NCBI RefSeq assembly: GCF_900167135.1
Contig: NZ_FUWZ01000002.1
Span: 372,001 to 436,000 of the forward strand
Origin: Chitinophaga eiseniae
Lineage (GTDB): Bacteria > Bacteroidota > Bacteroidia > Chitinophagales > Chitinophagaceae
Direction of reading: 5' to 3'
DNA length: 64,000 nucleotides
Positions 49,755 through 59,128 of this stretch are shown piece by piece (the stretch's first letter is position 1; the number at the start of each line of letters is the position of its first letter). A program made the position numbers and the translations under genes. The notes below the pieces were generated by a model that was given only the letters and a program-made list of their open reading frames with translations, did not search any database and was not told the origin of the DNA.

Positions 49755-52352
49755 TCAATTTTTATAAGTATCTACCAAAGAGGTAATTGTCAGTGCCGCT
49801 TTGATGTCTACCGGATTACGCCTGGTGTATATCCTGACGGTGCGGGTTTCACCCGGCAGCAGATCGAAGTAGTTTTCTTCAAAACGCTCTTCCGGCATTG
49901 CATTGTTCAACTGTAAATAAACATTCCTCGCGAACTTGTCCGTCCGGATGGTCATCAGCACACTACCATCCTGGGCTGCCTGTTTTCCGAAAGTGACGGC
50001 TACCGATGGTTTCTCCAGCGGCATCTCCTTCGCCGGAGCAAAATAAATGATATTACGTTTGATAATCTTATTGTCAATTCGCAGTTGTGCATAGCATATT
50101 ACCTCAGCAGGATTTCTCCCTTTCAGGATAGCTGTCGTGTCCACACTAAAAATTTTCCGGCTGGTATTGGCAGCGATGTTTATACCAGACAATGTTTTTT
50201 TCCAGAGAGGATTCCCGGCAAGATCCATCACCGTCAGCTCCACATCCGCCTTCTTGTTGCGGGTTTCATCGGACACGGCCCACAGGTGCAGCTGTTTGTC
50301 TTCAACAACACCAGAGAGCAGTAAAGGGGTAAATGCGTCTTTTACGTAATACTGCAGCGCCTTCCAGCGGCCGTAGTAATCTCGCCCCGACCAGGACGGC
50401 CCGGGCCAGCAGTCATTCAGCTGCCAGTACAAAGTGCCCATGCAATACGGCATAGCCCTGCGATGTGCTTCTATGGCTGTTTTCATTCCTTCTGCCTGCA
50501 ACACCTGGCTCAGATACACAAAAGAAGGGAAGTCTTTCGGCGCCTGGTAATAATGCAGCATATAGGTACGGATAGCCGTATTGCCTTTGGCGGGGCTCTT
50601 CTGGTGCGACTGCATCACGTTGGAATAGATGTCATAATCCGCTTTAGTGGCAAAACTATCGATGGTGGCCATTTCCGGGAAGGACTGAAAACCGTATTCG
50701 CTCATAAACCGCGGAATGTGCGTGTTATATGCTTCAAACCATTCCATCCCATGCCATACGCCCCAGTAGTGGTTATCACCTTTGGTGAAATCTTCCTTTT
50801 TACCCCAGTTGCTGATGGGGGACGAGTGAAAATAAAAACGACCGGGGTCATTTTCCTTTACCGCCGCCGGCAGTACGGTTTTAAACAACTGATCGTATCC
50901 TTGCTGCAACTGGCTCCATTGTTCGTCCGTGTAAGCGTAGCCACTCTGCCAGCCCCAGTTTTTGATCGCCACTGCTACTTCGTTGTTACCACACCACAGG
51001 GCCAACGACGGGTGATTACGCAATCTCCTGATATTGTATGCTGCTTCCGCTTTCACGTTGTTCAGGAAAGCTGTATCTGACGGATATAACGTACAGGCGA
51101 ACATAAAGTCCTGCCATACAAGGATACCACTGGCATCTGCCAGATCATAAAAAAGATCGTCTTCATAAATACCGCCACCCCATACGCGCACCATATTAAA
51201 GTGACTGGCGCGCATATCTTCAAACAGTTTTGTATAGGTAGCTGTTGTAACCCTTGGCAGGAAATTGTCCTGCGGGATGTAGTTGGCTCCTTTCATGAAA
51301 ACCGGACGTCCGTTGATTTTCACATAAAAACTTTCGCCAAGGCTATCTGGTTGATTCACCACTTCTATTGTTCGCAATCCTACCAATTGTTTGTTTTTAT
51401 CGATAGCCACTGCATTATCCAACAACTCCGCAGTCGCGGCATAACGGGTTTGTTCGCCCTGCCCTGCCGGCCACCACAGCTGCGGCTGCCGGATCTGTAC
51501 CGGCACCTGTATAGTATTGCGGCCCTGTTTCAGGACTACTTTAGTGTTGGTGGTGGTCAGTTTACTGGCATTGTTCACCTGCGTAGTTAACCGGAGGTTA
51601 TACGTACCGGCCGCCACTGCTTCTACCGTCGCTACGGCGTTAAGCGTAGCGCTGGCAGCCGTCAGTTGCTGCTGTTGCCACCATACGTCGCGGATCACGG
51701 CCTTATTCCATTTTTTCACTAGCACCGGTTTCCAGATACCGGCGGTGACGAGGCGCGGGCCCCAGTCCCAGCCGTAGTGGTAGGGCGCTTTACGGGCATA
51801 GATGCTCAGGGGGATATCGCTCGCGTCGTTCCCGGCAGGATAGATCACCTGGTCTTTCAGGAACTGCGGCATGTCGTGTTTAATGGGGCTGTCAAAGTGC
51901 ACCCGTACTTCGTTGTCACCTTCGCGCAGCCAGCGTTTTACGTTGACCACCTGTTCCACGAACATATTCGCGGATTGCAGCACCAACTGGCCATTCACAT
52001 ATACCGATGCGTAGGTGTCCAATCCTTTGAAATCCAGCTCCACCACATCGTATTGCAGATCGGCGGCAGACAGTTTCCATTTTTTCCGGTATTCCCAGTC
52101 CTTCTTGTCCACCCACTGCACCGCTTTTTCGTTGGTGCCTACAAACGGATCGGGTATCAGTTGCAACGCCAGCAGATCGGTATGCACGGTGCCAGGCACG
52201 GTGGCCGGGCGCCATACGCCTTCATCCACACGGGAGAATTCCCATCCGGCAACCAGTGTGTCTGTCACGGTTCCCGCAGCATAAATCGATTTAGTAAAAC
52301 AGGTTAAAAAAAAGATCGATACCAGCCATCGACCCCATCTCGTGTATTTCAT
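49755..52352 (-). CDS. Secreted family 2 beta-mannosidase
   Basis: An 865-residue glycoside hydrolase. Signal peptide 1 to about 25 (LVSIFFLTCFTKSIYA); N-terminal jelly-roll (AGWEFSRVDEGVWRPATVPGTVH, DWEYRKKW, FKGLDTYASVYVNGQLV); immunoglobulin domain; TIM barrel with RVWGGGIYEDDLFYD, the acid/base Glu in WCGNNEVAVAI, and the nucleophile Glu in RFMSEYGFQSFPE; then C-terminal beta domains. These are beta-mannosidase-type rather than beta-galactosidase-type blocks. With the downstream GH29 fucosidase it suggests trimming of N-glycan cores or mannan-containing glycans in the periplasm. A -7 box lies 23 bp upstream. Confidence 0.93.
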   Translation of the reverse strand: MKYTRWGRWLVSIFFLTCFTKSIYAAGTVTDTLVAGWEFSRVDEGVWRPATVPGTVHTDLLALQLIPDPFVGTNEKAVQWVDKKDWEYRKKWKLSAADLQYDVVELDFKGLDTYASVYVNGQLVLQSANMFVEQVVNVKRWLREGDNEVRVHFDSPIKHDMPQFLKDQVIYPAGNDASDIPLSIYARKAPYHYGWDWGPRLVTAGIWKPVLVKKWNKAVIRDVWWQQQQLTAASATLNAVATVEAVAAGTYNLRLTTQVNNASKLTTTNTKVVLKQGRNTIQVPVQIRQPQLWWPAGQGEQTRYAATAELLDNAVAIDKNKQLVGLRTIEVVNQPDSLGESFYVKINGRPVFMKGANYIPQDNFLPRVTTATYTKLFEDMRASHFNMVRVWGGGIYEDDLFYDLADASGILVWQDFMFACTLYPSDTAFLNNVKAEAAYNIRRLRNHPSLALWCGNNEVAVAIKNWGWQSGYAYTDEQWSQLQQGYDQLFKTVLPAAVKENDPGRFYFHSSPISNWGKKEDFTKGDNHYWGVWHGMEWFEAYNTHIPRFMSEYGFQSFPEMATIDSFATKADYDIYSNVMQSHQKSPAKGNTAIRTYMLHYYQAPKDFPSFVYLSQVLQAEGMKTAIEAHRRAMPYCMGTLYWQLNDCWPGPSWSGRDYYGRWKALQYYVKDAFTPLLLSGVVEDKQLHLWAVSDETRNKKADVELTVMDLAGNPLWKKTLSGINIAANTSRKIFSVDTTAILKGRNPAEVICYAQLRIDNKIIKRNIIYFAPAKEMPLEKPSVAVTFGKQAAQDGSVLMTIRTDKFARNVYLQLNNAMPEERFEENYFDLLPGETRTVRIYTRRNPVDIKAALTITSLVDTYKN

Positions 52353-52374
52353 ATCTTGATATTTCAGCCAGCTT

Positions 52375-52382
52375 CAAAAATA
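52375..52382 (-). promoter_or_regulatory. -7 element of the mannosidase-fucosidase operon
   Basis: TATTTTTG on the minus strand is a perfect TAnnTTTG match 22 bp before the GH2 start. No -33 TTTG is found at the usual distance. Confidence 0.45.
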
Positions 52383-52406
52383 GCATTGATTTACGATCTT
52401 TGGTAG

Positions 52407-52577
52407 ATGAAACGTTTCTGGCAACAAATATTAAGATACTTCTATATTGGCAAAGGGGACCCTAACGCGCCTAAAACACGTTATGTAGCGATGATGCACG
52501 GCATGAACCGTATCTCTATCATCGTTTTTCTGATTGCGCTGATTATATTGATTGTCAGGCTGATAAGAAAGCACTAA
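52407..52577 (+). CDS. Small membrane protein, DUF6728-like
   Basis: A 56-residue protein: basic N-terminus (MKRFWQQILRYFYIGKGDPN), short linker (APKTRYVAMMHGMNR) and one C-terminal transmembrane helix (ISIIVFLIALIILIVRL) ending RKH. The IGKxDPNAP pattern and size recall a Bacteroidota family I know as DUF6728. It is divergent from the mannosidase gene and ends 5 bp before lpxB on the other strand. Function unknown. Confidence 0.75.
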   Translation: MKRFWQQILRYFYIGKGDPNAPKTRYVAMMHGMNRISIIVFLIALIILIVRLIRKH

Positions 52578-52582
52578 ATCAA

Positions 52583-53686
52583 TTACGAATTAGCGTAGTT
52601 GACAATTATGGCTGCAGCTCTTCTGCTGGCGTCCTTTTCGCCGAGTTTATGCCACAGTTCCGCGTAGTCGGCTTTCAGTTGCCGGCGGGCTTTATCGTCT
52701 TTCAACAGGCTGGTGAGTTCTTTCAGCAGATTGTTTTCTGTCAGGTCGTGCTGGATCAGCTCTTTTACCACCAGGCGGTCCATGATCAGGTTGACCAGCG
52801 AGATGTATTTTACCTTGATCAGTCTTTTGGCGAAGAAATAAGAGATGGGATTGCCTTTATAGCACACTACTTCCGGCACGCCGAAGAGGGCTGTTTCCAG
52901 GGTGGCTGTGCCTGAGGTTACGAGGGCTGCCTCGGCCTGGCGCAGCAGCTTATAGGTTTTACCTTTCACCATAGACACATTGGGGTGTTGTCCGGTGAGG
53001 CTTTCCAGGAAGTGGTCGTCAAGGCTGGGCGCCTGCGCCACCACAAACTGGTATTCGGGGAAATGTTTGGCCATGGTGAGCATGATCGGCAGTTTCACGC
53101 TGACTTCCTGTTTGCGGCTGCCTGGCAGCACGGCGATAATGGGTTTGTCAGCCAGCGGCGCATCGGCCGGTTCTTCTTTGGCGGCCTTGATCACCTCTAC
53201 CAGCGGGTGGCCTACATATTCCGTTTCATAATTCCATTTACGGTAAAAATCCTGCTCAAAAGGCAGTATGCACAACATCTTGTCCACATCGCGTTTGAGC
53301 TTTTTTACGCGGTTTTCTTTCCAGGCCCATACCTGCGGAGAGATATAGTACACAATTTTAATCCTTTGCTGCCTGGCCCATTCGGCAATACGCATGTTAA
53401 AGCCGGGGTAGTCTACGAGTACCAGCACATCGGGTTTAAAGGCAGCGATATCTTTTTTACAGGTCTCCATATTACGCAGGATCGTGCGAAGGTTCATGAT
53501 CACTTCCACAAAGCCCATGAAAGCCAGCTCCCGGTAATGTTTTACCACATTCACGCCGGCGGCTTCCATCATATCGCCTCCCCATCCGCGTATATCCGCA
53601 GCTGCGTCCAGCTGCTTCATCTGCTTCACCAGGTTACTGCCATGCAAATCCCCTGATGCCTCTCCTGCAATAATGTAATATTTCAA
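52583..53686 (-). CDS. lpxB: Lipid-A-disaccharide synthase
   Basis: A 367-residue GT19 glycosyltransferase joining lipid X and UDP-2,3-diacylglucosamine in lipid A synthesis at the inner membrane. Signature blocks: IIAGEASGDLHGSNLVKQ at the N-terminus, GGDMMEAAGVNVVKHYRELAFMG, YISPQVWAWKENRV, LPGSRKQEV, and SGTATLETALFGVPEVVCYK. The start is TTG at 53686; no ATG or GTG lies in frame before the conserved N-terminus. It belongs to an operon with surE and a small membrane protein gene. Confidence 0.96.
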   Translation of the reverse strand: MKYYIIAGEASGDLHGSNLVKQMKQLDAAADIRGWGGDMMEAAGVNVVKHYRELAFMGFVEVIMNLRTILRNMETCKKDIAAFKPDVLVLVDYPGFNMRIAEWARQQRIKIVYYISPQVWAWKENRVKKLKRDVDKMLCILPFEQDFYRKWNYETEYVGHPLVEVIKAAKEEPADAPLADKPIIAVLPGSRKQEVSVKLPIMLTMAKHFPEYQFVVAQAPSLDDHFLESLTGQHPNVSMVKGKTYKLLRQAEAALVTSGTATLETALFGVPEVVCYKGNPISYFFAKRLIKVKYISLVNLIMDRLVVKELIQHDLTENNLLKELTSLLKDDKARRQLKADYAELWHKLGEKDASRRAAAIIVNYANS

Positions 53687-53704
53687 TCTGGTGTTTATTA
53701 AAAA

Positions 53705-54007
53705 TTATCTGATCAGTTTAAGTAACAGGATGACAATAGCATACAGCATTGTCACCAGGAAGATTCCCTTGGCGGTAACATCTTTCCGGGTCCTGGTATA
53801 CAGAAAAAAGACGAGTCCGTTCAGCAACAGGCAGATACTCACAATTTTGGGAAGCATTTGCCGGTTGTCTTTCAGGATACTGAAAAACTGTCCCAGCCCT
53901 ATGTTATTATGGGGTCTGATGAGGAAAAAATAATAGAGGAAAAATGCTACCAGCGGAGTTATCAGCCCCAGTACAATTCCTAACGAAAGATTGTCTTTTT
54001 TCAACAT
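53705..54007 (-). CDS. Small three-span membrane protein
   Basis: A 100-residue protein with three hydrophobic helices (LGIVLGLITPLVAFFLYYFFL, KIVSICLLLNGLVFFLYT, GIFLVTMLYAIVILLLKL) and basic ends. It lies between surE (33 bp) and lpxB (18 bp) on the same strand. I do not recognise a characterised family; the neighbourhood hints at an envelope role. Confidence 0.8.
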   Translation of the reverse strand: MLKKDNLSLGIVLGLITPLVAFFLYYFFLIRPHNNIGLGQFFSILKDNRQMLPKIVSICLLLNGLVFFLYTRTRKDVTAKGIFLVTMLYAIVILLLKLIR

Positions 54008-54040
54008 AAGGTTATAATAGTGGCAAAAGTGCCTTGGTTC

Positions 54041-54817
54041 TTAGAGATCCTTCCAGGATTCTTCCAGCTGTTTCTTCAGCTTGTAGTTGGTCAGGTCAAA
54101 CTGTACCGGTACTACAGAGGCATAGTTGTTTTCCAGCGCCCATACGTCCGTATCTTCTCCTACGTCCCTGTTTTTGAACTCGCCGGTGAGCCAGTAGTAT
54201 TTTTTACCGTGCGGATCGCGGCGTTCGTCGAATTCCTCTACCCATTTGGCGTCTGCCTGGCGGCAAAGGCGCAGTCCTTTAAAATCCTTTTTATCTGCTA
54301 TCGGTATATTCACGTTGAACAGGCTTCCGGCGGGCAGATCGGAACGCAGCATACGTTCTGTTACCTCGCGGGCTACGCTGGCCGGCAGCGAGAAGTCAGC
54401 ATCATAGCTATACTCCAGGAAAGAAAAGCCTGCAGAAGGGATACCTTCGATAGCCGCTTCCATGGCTGCTGACATGGTGCCGGAATAAATGACATTGATA
54501 GAGTGGTTGGCGCCATGGTTGATGCCGCTTACACAGATGTCCGGTTTGCGGTGCAGTATTTTATCTCTCGCCAGTTTCACACAATCCACCGGTGTACCGG
54601 AACATTGCCATGCTTCTGTATCTTCAAAAATATCTACCTGGTTCAACCGCAAAGGCACGCCGATGGTGATCGCGTGCCCCATGCCCGACTGCGGGCTGTC
54701 CGGCGCCACTACCACTACCTTTCCCAACGGCCGTACTGCCTCAATCAAAGCCCGTATGCCCGGTGCCGTTATACCATCGTCATTCGTCACTAATATGATG
54801 CGCTCCTGTTTTTCCAT
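54041..54817 (-). CDS. surE: 5'/3'-nucleotidase SurE
   Basis: A 258-residue metal-dependent nucleotidase acting on nucleoside monophosphates. The metal-binding D13-D14 of VTNDDGITAPG, the loop APDSPQSGMGHAITIG, and CVSGINHGANHSINVIYSGTMSAAMEA with its Asn ligand are complete. Length is normal. It heads an operon with a small membrane protein and lpxB and has a perfect -7 box upstream. Confidence 0.96.
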   Translation of the reverse strand: MEKQERIILVTNDDGITAPGIRALIEAVRPLGKVVVVAPDSPQSGMGHAITIGVPLRLNQVDIFEDTEAWQCSGTPVDCVKLARDKILHRKPDICVSGINHGANHSINVIYSGTMSAAMEAAIEGIPSAGFSFLEYSYDADFSLPASVAREVTERMLRSDLPAGSLFNVNIPIADKKDFKGLRLCRQADAKWVEEFDERRDPHGKKYYWLTGEFKNRDVGEDTDVWALENNYASVVPVQFDLTNYKLKKQLEESWKDL

Positions 54818-54842
54818 ATTTCACGTTTTTTGCTTTGCTTCA

Positions 54843-54850
54843 CAAATTTA
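54843..54850 (-). promoter_or_regulatory. -7 element of the surE-lpxB operon
   Basis: TAAATTTG on the minus strand is a perfect TAnnTTTG match 25 bp before the surE start. No TTTG is seen at 19-bp spacing. Confidence 0.45.
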
Positions 54851-54902
54851 CGCTCTCTCACAAACATTTCGCTTTAAAAGAATGTGAAATATATAGCTTT
54901 TT

Positions 54903-55688
54903 TTACAAATCCGACTTTAATACTTTCCTGAAAACCAGGTAGATGATGAGTACGATATAGCCCAGCAGAAAGAGCAGATAAACGCTGTCATCGTATCGTT
55001 CAGACAAGTTGGCCACCATTTTTCCCACCAGCGGAAAAGGCAGCAGCTCGTCACCGGTTTGCAGGGGTAACAGCCCGCCAACGGGACCGGCATATCTTTT
55101 CAGCAGCAGTACCAGCGTTTGTTCCAGCATCATGATATATCCCAGGAAAATAGCCATGGCGAAGCCGGCTCTTTTCACCAGTACGGCCACCAGTAAGGCC
55201 AGGCAGAGTTCCAGCACCACCTGCAGCCAGTAGTACCACATGTAACTGAAGCCTTCGAGGCTGAAGCTGTTGCTGCCGTACACCAGTCCGCATACAAAGG
55301 CGGTGAGCACGGCCGTCAGCAGCGCCGCGAGCGACAGCAGTACTACCCATATCAGTTTGGCGTACACAAACTGCCGGCGTTCCCACCCGTCGATGATGTT
55401 TTGCCGGTTGGTACGGAAAGTATATTCATTGGTGACCAGAATGATGAGCATCAGTCCGAGCAGCGCTGTCATGTAACTGCTGATGTTGGCCACCGTTTGC
55501 CATACGACCGGGAATCCGAAGGGGGACTGGCCCAGCATTTTGGCCGCCTGCTCCAGGTCGCGGCTGGCCATGACCTGTGCCGGCACATAGTTGCCTGCCG
55601 GTATCATAACGACCGCCACAAGCAGCATTATCCAGAAAGTGCGGTAGTTCTTTACTTTCAGCCATTCGGTATAGAGTAGTTGTTTCAT
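54903..55688 (-). CDS. ABC-2-type transporter permease
   Basis: A 261-residue integral membrane protein with six predicted spans (for example FWIMLLVAVVMIPAGNYVPA, LLGLMLIILVTNEY, LAALLTAVLTAFVCGLVYG). The block NEYTFRTNRQNIIDGWERRQFVYAKL after the second span is typical of ABC-2 permeases related to bacitracin or antibiotic exporters. Its ATG overlaps the stop of the ATPase gene by 4 bp. The cargo is unknown. Confidence 0.88.
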   Translation of the reverse strand: MKQLLYTEWLKVKNYRTFWIMLLVAVVMIPAGNYVPAQVMASRDLEQAAKMLGQSPFGFPVVWQTVANISSYMTALLGLMLIILVTNEYTFRTNRQNIIDGWERRQFVYAKLIWVVLLSLAALLTAVLTAFVCGLVYGSNSFSLEGFSYMWYYWLQVVLELCLALLVAVLVKRAGFAMAIFLGYIMMLEQTLVLLLKRYAGPVGGLLPLQTGDELLPFPLVGKMVANLSERYDDSVYLLFLLGYIVLIIYLVFRKVLKSDL

Positions 55689-56578
55689 GCGGGATCGTTG
55701 GTTATTTCCAGAAATGCTTTTTCGAGGCTCTTTTTGCGGAGTTGCAGGTGTTGCAGCCAGATGCCCTGCTGCGCCAGATAGCTGTTGACCTGCGCCGGTT
55801 CCGGTGTTGCATTAAATACTGCCGTTACCACGCTGCCGTTCAGCTGTACGCTGGTACAGCCCGGATAGGCCAGCAGCGCTGTTTTAAGCGCTTCGTTATC
55901 CGCAGCGGCCAGCTCCAGGTAGTCATGGCGGCTGATCACCACGTCTACACTGCCGGAACGCAGCAGCCTGCCGTTGCGCAGGATGGCCACATGGGTACAT
56001 ACTTTCTCCACCTCATCGAGGAGATGGCTGGCGAGGATAATGGTTTTACCGGCGCCGGCCAGGTGCCGCACCAGTTCCCTTACTTCCGCAATACCGGCGG
56101 GGTCCAGCCCGTTGGTAGGTTCATCCAGTATCAACACTTCCGGATCGCCCAGCAGCACCGCTGCGATGGCCAGCCGTTGTTTCATCCCGAGGGAATAAGT
56201 CTTGAAAGCGGCATGTTGCCGGGTGGCGAGGCCACATACTTCCAATACCCGGCCGATGTCTTTTTTATCCCGTTGTTTGATGGCGGCGGCTATCTCGAGG
56301 TTACGGTACCCGCTGAGATAGTGATAAAAGTTGGGGGTCTCCAGCAAAGTCCCTATCTGCCGGCGCTGGCGGGCAGCGGCGGGCTGATCGAACAGGGTAA
56401 AGCTGCCCGTGTCGGCTTTCAGGACATCGGTGACGATGCCCAGCAGGGTGGTTTTACCACTGCCGTTCGGGCCGAGGACGCCGTAGACGGCCCCTTGCGG
56501 CACATCGAACGATACGCCGGACAAAGCCTGTACGGCGCCGAATTTCTTTGAAATGTTTTGTAAGGAGAGGATAGACAC
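55685..56578 (-). CDS. ABC transporter ATP-binding protein
   Basis: A 297-residue ATPase of the ABC-2 (DRA/CcmA) type. Walker A is GPNGSGKTTLLG, Q-loop LLETPNFYHY, signature YSLGMKQRLAIA, Walker B EVLILDEPTNGLDP, and H-loop in LASHLLDEV. A C-terminal about 75-residue extension is of the usual exporter type. The start is a GTG at 56578. It is coupled to the permease gene downstream, forming a two-gene exporter; no dedicated regulator is adjacent. Confidence 0.94.
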   Translation of the reverse strand: MSILSLQNISKKFGAVQALSGVSFDVPQGAVYGVLGPNGSGKTTLLGIVTDVLKADTGSFTLFDQPAAARQRRQIGTLLETPNFYHYLSGYRNLEIAAAIKQRDKKDIGRVLEVCGLATRQHAAFKTYSLGMKQRLAIAAVLLGDPEVLILDEPTNGLDPAGIAEVRELVRHLAGAGKTIILASHLLDEVEKVCTHVAILRNGRLLRSGSVDVVISRHDYLELAAADNEALKTALLAYPGCTSVQLNGSVVTAVFNATPEPAQVNSYLAQQGIWLQHLQLRKKSLEKAFLEITNDPA

Positions 56579-56612
56579 AGCTGGCTTTGGTGTTTTAACA
56601 TGATAAAAAAAG

Positions 56613-56667
56613 AAAAGGGAAACACAGTGAAAGATCTTATGGCGAAATCTCCCCTGTATTTCCCTTT
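56613..56667 (-). terminator. Terminator after the FadN-like gene
   Basis: AAAGGGAAA-C-ACAG pairs with CTGT-A-TTTCCCTTT, with one internal mismatch and a 26-nt loop; on the minus strand the stem is followed by TCTTTTTTTATC. It lies 22 bp past the gene. Confidence 0.7.
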
Positions 56668-56688
56668 ATGTTGATAAGACGGGAATTA

Positions 56689-59088
56689 TCAGTTACGTAC
56701 CGGTTTACCTGTTTTGATCACGCTTTGCAGGCGTTCCAGTGTCTTGCGTTCACCGCAGAGGCTCAGGAAGGCTTCCCGTTCCAGGTCCAGCAGGTATTGT
56801 TCGCTCACGAAAGACGGTTCTGTCAGGTCTCCGCCACACATCACGTACGCCAGTTTATTGGCCACTTTCTGATCGTGCTCGGAGATGTAATTACCAAAGC
56901 GCATGGCATATACGCCGGCGAGCAGCGCGCCCAGCGCGCTGCGGCCCATTACTTTGATGTCGGTCCTTTCCACCGGTTTGGTATAACCTTCGTCTGCCAG
57001 CGTTATCACGCTGCGTTTGGCGTCGGCTATCAGGCGGGAGGCGTTCATGGTCACCTCATCGTGTCCTTTGCGGAGCACGCCCATATCGAAGCCTTCAAAA
57101 CCGGAGGTGGCCACTTTGGCGGTGGCAACGGTCATGAAGTAATCTTTCAGTGGTTCTTCCTCGATGCGGCCTTCTTTGAATTCGAGGCTGGCGCGGAGGG
57201 TCATTTCTTTGGTGCCGCCGCCACCGGGGATAAGGCCTACGCCCAGCTCCACGAGGCCGATGTACGTTTCTGCGGCAGCCTGTACTTTATCAGCGTGCAG
57301 CGCCATTTCGCAGCCGCCGCCGAGGGTCAGCGCATGTGGCGCTACCACTACCGGGATGGAAGAATAACGCAGGCGCATGGTAGAGCGCTGGAAGAGGCGT
57401 ACCGCCATGTCCAGCTCATCATATTCCTGTTCCGCTGCCAGCATGAAGATCATGCCTACGTTGGCGCCGGCGGAGAAGTTGGTGCCTTCGTTGCCTACCA
57501 CGAGTCCGCGGAAGTCTTTCTCTGCGCGGTCTACCGCTTTATTGAGTCCTTCCAGTACTTCACCGCCGATGGTGTTCATCTTGGTTTTCCAGTCGAAGCA
57601 TACCACACCGTCGCCGATGTCTATCAGTTTGCAGGCGCTGTTTTTCCAGACGATGTTGTTGGAGAAGTTTTCCAGTATGATGAATTCGCCTTCGCCCGGT
57701 ACAGTTTTGTACGCCTGGGTAGCGATATCGTAGTAGAATTTTTTGCCGTTTTCCGCTTTGTAGAAGCTTTTGATGCCTTTGCCCAGCATGTCTTTTACCC
57801 ATTGTGCTACGGTGAGGCTTTTTTCTTCTATCAGTTTTACGGACGCTTCCACTCCCAGCAGGTCCCAGCTTTCGAAGGGACCTATCTCCCATCCGAAGCC
57901 GGCTTTCATGGCGTCATCCACTTTGTAGATATCATCGGCTATTTCCGGGATGCGGTGGGACACGTAAGCGAAGAGGCGGGCGTGAAACTGTTGATAGAAC
58001 TGTCCGGCTTTATCTGTGGCGGCTGCCAGCATGCGGATACGTTGTTTCAGGTCTTCCACCGGTTTGGCGGCATCGATGCTGGCGAACTTAGGTTTCTGTT
58101 TAGGCCCGTATTCCATCGTTTGCAGGTTGAGCGTAAGAATTTCCTTACCGCTCTCTCCTTTTGTTTTTTTGTAGAAGCCTTGTCCTGTTTTATCGCCCAA
58201 CCAGTTGTTTTCCACTACTTTCTGCAGGAAAGGAGGGATATCGAAGATGGCTGCTTCTTCATCGTTGGGGCAGTTTTCCTTTACGCCTTTGGCCACTTTC
58301 ACGAGGGTGTCGATCCCTACCACGTCAGCGGTGCGGAAGGTGGCTGATTTGGGACGCCCGATCACCGGGCCTGTCAGCGCATCCACTTCGTCGATGCCCA
58401 GTCCCATTTCCTGCATGATATGGAAGATGGCCATGATGGAATATACCCCTACCCTGTTGGCGATAAACGCTGGCGTGTCTTTACAGAGCACGGTGGTTTT
58501 GCCGAGGTACAGGTCACCGTAGTGCATCAGGAAATCGATCACAGCGGGGTCTGTATGCGGTGTGGGTATAATTTCGAGCAGGCGCAGGTACCGTGGCGGG
58601 TTAAAGAAGTGGGTACCGCAGAAATGTTTTTTAAAGTCTTCGCTGCGGCCGTCCGTCATCAGGTGGATGGGGATACCGGAGGTGTTGGAAGTGATGAGGG
58701 TGCCGGGTTTGCGGAATTGCTCCACCTGTTCGAACACGGTTTTTTTGATGTCCAGGTTTTCTACCACCACTTCAATGATCCAGTCCACATCGGCTATCCG
58801 TTTCATATCGTCGGTGAAGTTGCCGGTTTTGATGCGTTTGATCACATCTTTGGTATATACCGGCGAGGGGTTTGATTTTATGGCAGCTTGCAGCGCATCG
58901 TTCACAATCCGGTTCTTCACGGCGGGGCTCTCCGGCGAGAGGTTCTTTTTCTTTTCAGCATCATTCAGCTCTTTCGGCGCTATATCCAGCAGTAAAACCT
59001 GTACGCCGATACCTGCAAAGTGGCAGGCAATTCTTGATCCCATTACTCCCGAGCCGAGGACGGCTACTTTGTTGATGTGTCTTTGCAT
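56689..59088 (-). CDS. 3-hydroxyacyl-CoA dehydrogenase/enoyl-CoA hydratase, FadN type
   Basis: A 799-residue bifunctional beta-oxidation enzyme. The NAD-binding dehydrogenase domain is N-terminal (VAVLGSGVMGSRIACHFAG, residues 8-26), with CGTHFFNPPRYLRLLEIIP and DTPAFIANRVGVYSI typical of the catalytic region; the hydratase (crotonase) domain is C-terminal, from about 490 (NFSAGANVGMIFML, ALTLGGGCEMALHAD, ELGVGLIPGGGGTKEM). This order is that of FadN and the reverse of E. coli FadB. No thiolase or acyl-CoA dehydrogenase gene is adjacent. It lies downstream of metG, separated by a repeat element. Confidence 0.93.
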   Translation of the reverse strand: MQRHINKVAVLGSGVMGSRIACHFAGIGVQVLLLDIAPKELNDAEKKKNLSPESPAVKNRIVNDALQAAIKSNPSPVYTKDVIKRIKTGNFTDDMKRIADVDWIIEVVVENLDIKKTVFEQVEQFRKPGTLITSNTSGIPIHLMTDGRSEDFKKHFCGTHFFNPPRYLRLLEIIPTPHTDPAVIDFLMHYGDLYLGKTTVLCKDTPAFIANRVGVYSIMAIFHIMQEMGLGIDEVDALTGPVIGRPKSATFRTADVVGIDTLVKVAKGVKENCPNDEEAAIFDIPPFLQKVVENNWLGDKTGQGFYKKTKGESGKEILTLNLQTMEYGPKQKPKFASIDAAKPVEDLKQRIRMLAAATDKAGQFYQQFHARLFAYVSHRIPEIADDIYKVDDAMKAGFGWEIGPFESWDLLGVEASVKLIEEKSLTVAQWVKDMLGKGIKSFYKAENGKKFYYDIATQAYKTVPGEGEFIILENFSNNIVWKNSACKLIDIGDGVVCFDWKTKMNTIGGEVLEGLNKAVDRAEKDFRGLVVGNEGTNFSAGANVGMIFMLAAEQEYDELDMAVRLFQRSTMRLRYSSIPVVVAPHALTLGGGCEMALHADKVQAAAETYIGLVELGVGLIPGGGGTKEMTLRASLEFKEGRIEEEPLKDYFMTVATAKVATSGFEGFDMGVLRKGHDEVTMNASRLIADAKRSVITLADEGYTKPVERTDIKVMGRSALGALLAGVYAMRFGNYISEHDQKVANKLAYVMCGGDLTEPSFVSEQYLLDLEREAFLSLCGERKTLERLQSVIKTGKPVRN

Positions 59089-59128
59089 AGCTTTAGCCTT
59101 TTATGATCCTTGAATTTAGGATTTTTTT

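Noticed and set aside
56668..58347. A 559-codon plus-strand frame opposite the FadN-like gene
   Set aside because: Antisense shadow of a complete bifunctional enzyme gene; His/Phe-rich with no family features.
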